Below are positions 1 through 5,120 of a stretch of DNA of 24,015 nt, in pieces. The first letter of the stretch is position 1, and every line of letters begins with the position of its first letter. This DNA comes from JACKGS01 sp964448015 (GTDB lineage: Bacteria; Patescibacteriota; Saccharimonadia; Saccharimonadales; UBA7683), in assembly GCA_964448015.1 (NCBI GenBank), contig CAYUUV010000014.1:1-24015 (forward strand). Direction: 5' to 3'. The translations under genes and the position numbers were made by a program. Under the pieces are notes generated by a model, which had not been told where the DNA came from, did no database searches, and was given only the letters and a program-made list of their open reading frames with translations.

Positions 1-290
1 GGGTGGGCACTGCTGGGCGCTGAAACCTCCCTTCAACCCACCCGGACGACGCGTGCGAAGCATGTCTCTCTCGAATGCCGCAGCTAGGGCGGTGCCCAAC
101 CTAATGTCGGCTCATCCTTGAATTGCTAAAAGCAGGGGGTTAAAGGGGTTAGAAGACCTTCAAAGCTTGGCTTCAAACGTACGAGTGTACTCACCGAAAA
201 CGAAAAGTGGAGGGTAAAAACTTTACGGTTACTTTGAAAGCTTCCTAACAATTATCCAATGGATAATGTTAAAATGGGGTATATAAGGTA
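1..290. other. GC-rich, possibly structured intergenic segment at the left edge
   Basis: No ORF is convincing here. The first 110 bases are GC-rich, unlike the AT-rich spacer just before dprA. They contain self-complementary pieces: GGGTGGG (1-7) can pair with CCCACCC (37-43), or GGTGGGCAC near the start can pair with the GTGCCCAACC segment around 92-101. This resembles the other GC-rich structured islands of the window, and the feature probably continues off the left edge. A 13-nt stretch, ATGTCGGCTCATC near 105, matches a conserved 23S rRNA segment, but a match of this length can occur by chance. I could not recognise a tRNA, tmRNA, RNase P RNA or intron core. Confidence 0.3.
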
Positions 291-371
291 CGAAAGTGAA
301 CATATATCACTTACGAATTACGATATTAGCATACTGAATGGATATTGTCAATACTTTTAGGATAATATTGT

Positions 372-1229
372 ATGAAAATCAACAAAGTTACAAAACAACA
401 TAAGCACTATCCCACCTACCTCTGTGAAATAGCCCATCCACCCAAAGAATTATTTTACATAGGTGAACCACCTACAGACTACCTTCCGGCAGTCACCATT
501 GTCGGTAGTCGCAAGATCACACCTTATGGAAAAGATGCAACATATCGACTGGCCTATGATCTGGCACAGCAGGGAATAACCATTGTCAGCGGACTAGCAC
601 TCGGTGTAGACGGGGTAGCGCATCAGGCGACCGTTGATGCACGCGGTCGGGGCATTGCCGTGCTGGCCGGCGGGCTGGATAAAATACACCCTTCATCGCA
701 TCGAAACCTTGCCATCGAGCTCTTGAAGAAGGGTGGCACCATTATGAGTGAATACGCGGAAGGCACGCCCTCGCTCAAACAAAATTTTGTCGCCAGAAAC
801 CGCATAGTTGCTGGCCTTTCAGATGTAGTAATCATCACCGAATCAACCGAAGCAGGCGGCAGCTTAATTACCGCTAACTTCGCACTGGAACAAAATAAAC
901 AAGTCGGTGCTGTACCCGGGCCAATCACCAGCGCCCTTAGCGTTGGCACAAATAATTTATTAAAATCTGGTGCCCACGTCATTACCAGTGCCGAAGATGT
1001 TTTGCACATTTTAGGCATGCAAGCCCAAGCCAACGAGAAGTTAGAAGTATTTGGCGACACCAAAGAAGAACAACTCATTATCGACATCATGAATGAAGGC
1101 ATTACCGAACTAGATCAAATTCAAGCCAGATCAGAACTCGACCCCGCCATTTTCAGCCAAACCATCACTATGTTAGAAATTTCCGGCAAAATCCGCCCGC
1201 TCGGCGCCGCCCATTGGACTCTGAGGTAG
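372..1229 (+). CDS. dprA: DNA-processing protein DprA (Smf)
   Basis: DprA binds incoming single-stranded DNA during natural transformation and loads RecA. This 285-residue protein carries the Rossmann-like core: VGSR at 44-47, SGLALGVDG at 73-81, RNR at 142-144, GGSLITA at 162-168, PGPI at 182-185 and GTN at 192-194. A C-terminal winged-helix-like region (about 218-285) ends with the family-typical 'ISGKIRPLGAAHW'. The N-terminal SAM-like domain of longer DprA proteins is missing, a compact form I associate with Patescibacteria. The ATG at 372 lies only a few bases after AT-rich -10-like sequence (GATAATAT, 361-368) and has no Shine-Dalgarno, so the mRNA may be leaderless; no convincing -35 is seen. 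In many bacteria dprA directly precedes topA; here about 3.9 kb of accessory DNA separates them. Identification is firm. Confidence 0.95.
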   Translation: MKINKVTKQHKHYPTYLCEIAHPPKELFYIGEPPTDYLPAVTIVGSRKITPYGKDATYRLAYDLAQQGITIVSGLALGVDGVAHQATVDARGRGIAVLAGGLDKIHPSSHRNLAIELLKKGGTIMSEYAEGTPSLKQNFVARNRIVAGLSDVVIITESTEAGGSLITANFALEQNKQVGAVPGPITSALSVGTNNLLKSGAHVITSAEDVLHILGMQAQANEKLEVFGDTKEEQLIIDIMNEGITELDQIQARSELDPAIFSQTITMLEISGKIRPLGAAHWTLR

Positions 1230-1275
1230 AATTTAGAATTTAGAGGCTGGAAGTTTGAAGTTTGAAGTTGGAACA
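1227..1275. repeat. heptanucleotide-periodic repeat starting at the dprA stop codon
   Basis: Seven consecutive 7-base units can be read: TAGAATT, TAGAATT, TAGAGGC, TGGAAGT, TTGAAGT, TTGAAGT, TGGAACA. The first unit contains the dprA stop codon. Similar 7-base periodicity follows topA and the sigma4/HARE gene. It resembles the short tandemly repeated repetitive (STRR) elements known from cyanobacteria; kinship is not implied. Confidence 0.6.
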
Positions 1276-1282
1276 AAGCAAG

Positions 1283-1315
1283 TGTCATCTCGAGCGTAGC
1301 CGAGATCTGCCGGCA
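1283..1315. repeat. partial copy of the TGTCATCTCGAGC repeat
   Basis: TGTCATCTCGAGC followed by GTAGCCGAGATCTGCCGGC is shared in large part with the left end of the 104-bp inverted-repeat element at 2383-2486. Only one end is present, so this is a half or decayed copy. Confidence 0.6.
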
Positions 1316-1343
1316 AACTCAAGATAGCCAAGTTGGCGGATAC

Positions 1344-1373
1344 TTGACAATATGTAAATATATATGTTATAAT
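1344..1373 (+). promoter_or_regulatory. sigma70-type promoter, leaderless output
   Basis: TTGACA (1344-1349), an 18-bp spacer and TATAAT (1368-1373), with an extended -10 TG at 1365-1366. The ATG of the next gene is at 1381, where transcription should start, so the mRNA is predicted to be leaderless. Confidence 0.8.
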
Positions 1374-1380
1374 TAAACAT

Positions 1381-2358
1381 ATGCCTAACATTAGCGAGAC
1401 AGCCCAACACATCTATTCAGATCTCCTAAAAAATGAGTCGGAGCAGGGCTCTAATGATGACATTATTGTAGTCGGTCAAATTACGCCCTCAAGCTATGAA
1501 TACGACTCCTTGATAGAATCCGGCGTCAGTCCCGAAGAAATGAAAGCGAGCAAAATTACACGCGGCAAACTACTGGATGCTGGCTTTATATTCAATAACC
1601 ATATCGGCGGAGGAGAAAAAGCCATTATTAGCGAATTGAATGGTCAACCACTCAGGAGATCACTCTTAACTGCTGATGAAATTCAAACTATACAGGCGAC
1701 TCAAGAGATGGCTAGATGTAAGGCTAGTGTCACTAAAGAACTACTGCCTGAAATACGAGAAGGCATGGTTTACTTTTTAGTTGGTGCTGCCGCACTCCAT
1801 GCAACTACAAACCAACGTAAATCTGTGCTGTTTCGCGGTGCGCAGAGCCACGTCATAGAACACGGAAGTGGCAATGAAATAGAGGCGACGCAAACTTTAT
1901 TCAGTAACATACTATCTCTACATACTACCGACAAAATTGACGCGACTATTAGGTTAAACTTCCTCATGGAACGATGTCTGGCAAATATTGATACTGACTT
2001 CGTAGGAAAGATACCAGTAACAATGCCTCCTTCAAGGCGTGAGTCATTAAGGGGGGCGTCATCACCGTTTTTGGATTCAGGATTTCGTTTTGGTGTAAAC
2101 TATGACGTCACCATGTTCAATAACGACCCACCCCGAACAAGAAGGCTTAATATGGTAAACATTCATTTGCTATCACGAGGTATCGACGAGACTGGTGCGT
2201 CAACTAACGGATCACACGACCAGACGTACATTACAGCAGTCGAGTTTCAAAAGTATGCAAAAGACATAGCTACTGATGCAACAATGGATGCCTCTGAGCA
2301 CATTCCGCTAATTGCCAAACGCCTCGTTGCTGCAGCAACTGAAAATAAGAATTTATAA
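1381..2358 (+). CDS. hypothetical protein, leaderless gene
   Basis: This is a 325-residue protein that I do not recognise. It shows no clear signal peptide, no long hydrophobic segment apart from a modest stretch near 'GMVYFLVGAAALHA', and no P-loop. It looks like a soluble cytoplasmic protein with an acidic N-terminal third and a mixed alpha/beta remainder. Codon use resembles the AT-richer host genes rather than the GC-rich islands. It has its own near-consensus promoter whose predicted start coincides with the ATG, so it is expressed independently of dprA and probably without a ribosome binding site. It is bracketed by two copies of the TGTCATCTCGAGC repeat, consistent with accessory DNA inserted between dprA and topA. 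The CDS is well supported; the function is unknown. Confidence 0.8.
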   Translation: MPNISETAQHIYSDLLKNESEQGSNDDIIVVGQITPSSYEYDSLIESGVSPEEMKASKITRGKLLDAGFIFNNHIGGGEKAIISELNGQPLRRSLLTADEIQTIQATQEMARCKASVTKELLPEIREGMVYFLVGAAALHATTNQRKSVLFRGAQSHVIEHGSGNEIEATQTLFSNILSLHTTDKIDATIRLNFLMERCLANIDTDFVGKIPVTMPPSRRESLRGASSPFLDSGFRFGVNYDVTMFNNDPPRTRRLNMVNIHLLSRGIDETGASTNGSHDQTYITAVEFQKYAKDIATDATMDASEHIPLIAKRLVAAATENKNL

Positions 2359-2382
2359 GCCTCGATCACGGAATATCACCGC

Positions 2383-2486
2383 TGTCATCTCGAGCTTGTC
2401 GAGAGATCTGCCGGCACCCGCAACTAGATTTCTTCACCCTTCGCAGTCCTGCTACGGAGAACGGGTCGGCTACGCTCGAGATGACA
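2383..2486. repeat. 104-bp inverted-repeat element (REP/MITE-like)
   Basis: The ends are perfect 13-bp inverted repeats, TGTCATCTCGAGC (2383-2395) and GCTCGAGATGACA (2474-2486). The interior contains CGAGAGATCTGCCGGC next to the left end. Related ends occur at 1283 and 14357. The element is too short for a transposase. It sits between two genes and would form a long hairpin if transcribed. Confidence 0.75.
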
Positions 2487-2565
2487 AAACGTGGGGGTGG
2501 GGCAGAGAGCAAGCAATAATTTACTATGCTTATGTTAAAACTGGAAACATAATAAGGAGATGCTT

Positions 2566-3123
2566 GTGAAACTGAGGAATAACCAAAAAGGGTTCGGAGT
2601 GGTTGAGGGTATTGTGATTATAGTCGTTATTATTTTGCTTGCATTCATTGGCTGGTTTGCTTGGAATAAAAGAGGTAGCACGGCAGACTCTACAAGTAAT
2701 CAGGCGAGTTCACAGGCTTCCAATTCTGAAACCTCTAAAACAAAAGATGCCGACGCAGATGAGGCCTATTTGAATATCACAGAATGGGGTATGAAGATTA
2801 AGACCGACCAAGCAAAGAACGTAACTTACATTATTGAAAAGGCCGAGATAGCATCACCGCATAATGAAGAGGATATGTATGATGAAGTGGTCCGCTTCAC
2901 TATTGACCCCACATTGCTAACCGATACCTCGTGCGGTGTGGGGGTGAGCCTATTTAGATACAAATCTACTCCATCTTCATCCTCTCTGGAAGCTGCCCAG
3001 AAGATTGGCGACCGATACTACGAGTTTTTCGGTGGCCCCGATACATGTACAAATAGTGCCGACAATGAAATTAAGACAAATATTCTCATTGATCTCAATA
3101 ACAACAATCTTGAAGCACTCTAA
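2566..3123 (+). CDS. type IV pilin-like (prepilin-type) protein
   Basis: The start is set at GTG 2566 because AAGGAG (2554-2559) then lies 6 bases upstream; the ATG at 2560 touches that Shine-Dalgarno. The 185-residue product begins with a short basic leader and a class III-type signal: G9 followed by F10, with the characteristic Glu at +5 (E14), then a hydrophobic helix (about 11-33, rich in Ile and Val) ending in GWFAWNK. A PilD-type peptidase would cleave after G9. After a Ser/Thr/Asn-rich linker (34-65) comes a globular domain with two cysteines that could form a disulfide. Saccharibacteria commonly carry several such proteins, used in type IV pilus surface motility and host contact. No pilus assembly gene is nearby, so this may be a minor or orphan pilin. 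Confidence 0.85.
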   Translation: MKLRNNQKGFGVVEGIVIIVVIILLAFIGWFAWNKRGSTADSTSNQASSQASNSETSKTKDADADEAYLNITEWGMKIKTDQAKNVTYIIEKAEIASPHNEEDMYDEVVRFTIDPTLLTDTSCGVGVSLFRYKSTPSSSSLEAAQKIGDRYYEFFGGPDTCTNSADNEIKTNILIDLNNNNLEAL

Positions 3124-3159
3124 AATATAACTACACATCTTAAGATTCATCAAAAACTA

Positions 3160-3188
3160 TTGACATTTTATCATTTTTTTGCTACAAT
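3160..3188 (+). promoter_or_regulatory. strong extended -10 promoter of the hammerhead-linked gene
   Basis: TTGACA (3160-3165), a 17-bp spacer and TACAAT (3183-3188), preceded by TG at 3180-3181. Predicted start is near 3195, giving a leader of about 78 nt that includes the hairpin TCGCAC-CUGA-GUGCGA (3218-3233). Confidence 0.85.
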
Positions 3189-3272
3189 ACACGTGATCTT
3201 TTTGGGAAACCAACCTGATCGCACCTGAGTGCGAGAAACATAAGTACCGCACCAAACAATTTGGGAGAACCC

Positions 3273-3626
3273 ATGGATATCCGAACCGCCACGCCGTTCA
3301 TGCATGATGCCCGTCGGGCCAATTTCAGCCTGACAAGCATCAAGCCAGGCGACGTGGTCGACGTGACCACCACCGCAGGCTCGGTGTGGACCTTCGTCCG
3401 CACCACCAACTCTCGCGAGAGCGGTGGTTTCATGGCCCAGGTGGTCATGATGACCACCAGCCGCAACGCAGGGCAGATCACCCGCCGCTGGACGACCATC
3501 GCCCCGCAGACGATGATTCAGCTCGGTGAGCCGATCATCTTCTCCGGTTGGTACACGACAACCGGTCAGCAGATGCACACCAGTGGTGTCACCCAGGTGT
3601 GCCTCAACGGTGTCAAGGTGCTGTGA
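3273..3626 (+). CDS. small GC-rich protein of unknown family, hammerhead-linked
   Basis: The 117-residue protein starts at ATG 3273, with GGGAG at 3263-3267 placed 5 bases upstream. It is rich in Thr, Val and Gly and looks mostly beta: 'LTSIKPGDVVDVTTTAGSVW' resembles the opening strands of small barrel folds, but I cannot assign a family. There is no signal peptide or membrane helix. Base composition is clearly more GC-rich than the neighbouring host genes. The gene has its own promoter (3160), a structured leader, a structured 3' UTR, a hammerhead ribozyme and a terminator (3783), so it is a self-contained unit. Its ribosome binding site and start codon are complementary to the 3' UTR at 3691-3707. 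Two longer reverse-strand frames overlap it but lack comparable signals. Confidence 0.75.
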   Translation: MDIRTATPFMHDARRANFSLTSIKPGDVVDVTTTAGSVWTFVRTTNSRESGGFMAQVVMMTTSRNAGQITRRWTTIAPQTMIQLGEPIIFSGWYTTTGQQMHTSGVTQVCLNGVKVL

Positions 3627-3642
3627 GGCAACGAGGCCACGT

Positions 3643-3682
3643 CGGGTGGTAAAGAAGCTGTCAACGACGACAGACCCACCCG
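3643..3682 (+). other. 3' UTR hairpin of the hammerhead-linked transcript
   Basis: CGGGTGG (3643-3649) pairs with CCACCCG (3676-3682), and inside it CTGTC (3658-3662) pairs with GACAG (3669-3673). The hairpin begins 17 bases after the stop codon and precedes the long-range pairing arm. Confidence 0.6.
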
Positions 3683-3690
3683 GCACCATA

Positions 3691-3707
3691 CCATAGGATT
3701 CTCCCAA
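3691..3707 (+). promoter_or_regulatory. 3' UTR arm complementary to the ribosome binding site and start codon
   Basis: TTCTCCCAA (3699-3707) is perfectly complementary to TTGGGAGAA (3261-3269), which contains the Shine-Dalgarno of the upstream ORF. After one mismatch the pairing continues as GG (3696-3697) with CC (3271-3272), and after a bulged A as CCAT (3691-3694) with ATGG (3273-3276), taking in the AUG. About 15 pairs would join the two ends of the mRNA and hide its translation start. Seen by eye only; not folded by software. Confidence 0.6.
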
Positions 3708-3709
3708 CG

Positions 3710-3773
3710 CACTTCAGTGTATTGACCACTCTGATGAGTCCTCCGTAGCCTTGGCGAAGGTGGACGAAAAGTG
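3710..3773 (+). ncRNA. type III hammerhead self-cleaving ribozyme
   Basis: All core parts are in place. Stem III is CACUU (3710-3714) with AAGUG (3769-3773), including the U16.1-A15.1 pair. The cleavage-site nucleotide is C at 3715. Stem I is AGUG (3716-3719) with CACU (3727-3730), loop UAUUGAC. The CUGAUGA core is at 3731-3737. Stem II is GUCC (3738-3741) with GGAC (3762-3765), extended by CCUU/AAGG (3749-3752/3757-3760) beyond a 6-nt bulge. GAA is at 3766-3768. Stem III is open, so this is a type III molecule. The bulge in stem II and loop I could form the tertiary contact typical of fast natural hammerheads. Cleavage between 3715 and 3716 would release the upstream mRNA with a 2',3'-cyclic phosphate end, 8 nt after the long-range pairing arm, and separate it from the terminator hairpin. 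Confidence 0.9.
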
Positions 3774-3782
3774 AACTATTTA

Positions 3783-3806
3783 AAATCCCGATTATTCGGG
3801 ATTTTT
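3783..3806 (+). terminator. Rho-independent terminator after the hammerhead
   Basis: AAATCCCGA (3783-3791) pairs with TCGGGATTT (3796-3804), loop TTAT, with the T tract running to 3806. It ends the transcript started at 3160 and lies 9 nt downstream of the ribozyme. Confidence 0.85.
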
Positions 3807-3865
3807 AAGTCTCCTCCCAACCATCCAAAAAACCGATGAGCCGGGCTTTTAAAAAGACGAGTTAA

Positions 3866-3930
3866 GCCAGTTCCTTCATCTCAAATCCGTAACTAAAGTA
3901 AGTATTTGAGATTGCTTGCATTGAACTGGC
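3866..3930. repeat. palindromic intergenic repeat
   Basis: Nested inverted repeats: GCCAGTTC (3866-3873) with GAACTGGC (3923-3930), and ATCTCAAAT (3878-3886) with ATTTGAGAT (3904-3912). An 84-codon reverse frame crosses this stretch (3862-4116), but it is made of this repeat and the neighbouring hairpin repeat, so I do not call it a gene. Confidence 0.6.
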
Positions 3931-3972
3931 GCGGCTTTTTGGAAGTCCGGTTCTTTCGTGCTTTTTTGGTCT

Positions 3973-4024
3973 GGTTGGCAGTTTTGTATTACTTTTGCTG
4001 ACAAAAGTGATAATAAAAGACAGG
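3973..4024. repeat. dispersed hairpin repeat, copy 1
   Basis: GGTTGGCAG-TTTTGTATTACTTTTG followed by CTGACAAAAGTGATAATA and AGACAGG. The same arrangement recurs at 10441-10489, where the arms are perfectly matched. In this copy the right arm has diverged. Confidence 0.65.
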
Positions 4025-4109
4025 AAATAAATACATGTCACCCGGATCCCGTATTTAACTCTTTGTTCATAACTCATATATACTAGCTCGCTGCTACGCC
4101 GCACAGCAG

Positions 4110-4138
4110 TAGACAAAATATATATTTTGTGCTATAAT
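4110..4138 (+). promoter_or_regulatory. extended -10 promoter, leaderless output
   Basis: TAGACA (4110-4115), 17-bp spacer, TATAAT (4133-4138) with TG at 4130-4131. The next ATG is at 4148, only 9 bases past the -10 element, so the mRNA has essentially no leader. Confidence 0.75.
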
Positions 4139-4147
4139 TAAATATTA

Positions 4148-5041
4148 ATGACCATGGACCACTCACGACCGATGCTTGATTGGCGAGAATTCTACAATGA
4201 ATACCCTATTACAGTATGGAAAGAGCGATTTGATACAACTGTAGCAGCATTTGAAGCAGGTGTACCTGCTGTACTTGTAAGCGGTCGGCACGGCATAGGT
4301 AAAACCATGCAGTATGGCCGCATGTTAGTTAACCATTTTTCACCCGAGCCAGAGTACGCTGATAGCACGTTGGCCTGTGGCACCGAACCTATAATCTATG
4401 CAGAACCTGGTCAACTAATTGTGCTAGATGAAATCTCGGAACTGTTAACGCCTCAACACAGCGAAGCGAAAGCCGAAATTTTTAGAGCTATAGGTAACGT
4501 TGCCGGTATAAAGCCCCTGGTAATGATTGCCCCCGGGCCAACACGCCACATGCGCCGCGATACTGTCGAAGCAATTGTGGATTTAACCGAGCAATCTGGA
4601 GTTAAAAGCATTCTAACCCTAGAAGATATTGCGATGGCACACGTTGATCCTGAAAGAGCTCTGCAGTTTATTCACCCAGAAACCGGAGAGGAGCAAGAAG
4701 AACTTCGAAGGCTTTTAGCTGAAGCACCTGCGCTCCGTAACCCGCGCATTTTCAAGCATCTTATGGCAAGTATTGTCTTCAACGGTCAGTCCGTAAATTC
4801 AGAAAATGTCATAAATATGCTAGAGCAAACAGTTAGAAGACCTAGGCACCTCAAAAACCTTCCTGATGGTGGATTAAGCGAGAGTATAGATGGGTCTCTT
4901 GTGGACGACACATTATTTGTTAATAAATCAGTTTCGACTACTGAGGCCGTGCAACTTTACGATCTTGTAGGCGAACCAATACCTGGACGCAATCACTTTG
5001 ATATAGACAAACTCGGCTTTGACCCATTCAAAAAAGATTAA
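4148..5041 (+). CDS. P-loop ATPase-like protein of unknown role
   Basis: This 297-residue protein has a Walker A motif GRHGIGKT (46-53) and a Walker B-like LIVLDE (90-95), fitting an AAA/STAND-like NTPase of the kind that remodels or senses a partner. No sensor or arginine-finger motif is obvious, and the C-terminal 80 residues match nothing I know. There is no membrane segment. Two in-frame starts (4148 and 4154) are possible; 4148 is chosen because the predicted transcription start falls just upstream of it, implying a leaderless mRNA as for the gene at 1381. It lies between the repeat-rich spacer and topA with 79 bp before topA, so it may be co-transcribed with topA. The P-loop assignment is good; the biological role is unknown. 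Confidence 0.75.
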   Translation: MTMDHSRPMLDWREFYNEYPITVWKERFDTTVAAFEAGVPAVLVSGRHGIGKTMQYGRMLVNHFSPEPEYADSTLACGTEPIIYAEPGQLIVLDEISELLTPQHSEAKAEIFRAIGNVAGIKPLVMIAPGPTRHMRRDTVEAIVDLTEQSGVKSILTLEDIAMAHVDPERALQFIHPETGEEQEELRRLLAEAPALRNPRIFKHLMASIVFNGQSVNSENVINMLEQTVRRPRHLKNLPDGGLSESIDGSLVDDTLFVNKSVSTTEAVQLYDLVGEPIPGRNHFDIDKLGFDPFKKD

Positions 5042-5120
5042 ACTTGACTTGACTTACAAAGCTCGTGTAGTGTTAGTGGCTGTTGCATAAATTCAAGAAA
5101 GCCATTAACGTTATATAAGC

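Noticed and set aside
1..371. CRISPR array, tmRNA or RNase P RNA
   Set aside because: No regular repeats, no tRNA-like end and no P4 consensus.
3214..3239. Second hammerhead at the 5' end of the hammerhead-linked transcript
   Set aside because: CUGAU-hairpin-GAAAC looks similar, but G8 and A9 are missing and stems I and III cannot be formed.
3171..3707. 178-codon reverse frame over the hammerhead-linked unit
   Set aside because: GC-rich antisense shadow of the 3273 gene; no ribosome binding site, and it would run against the promoter, ribozyme and terminator.
3862..4116. 84-codon reverse ORF
   Set aside because: Built from two palindromic repeats; the shared 'ITFV.KSNTK' string also appears in reverse at the second repeat copy, which explains the apparent conservation.
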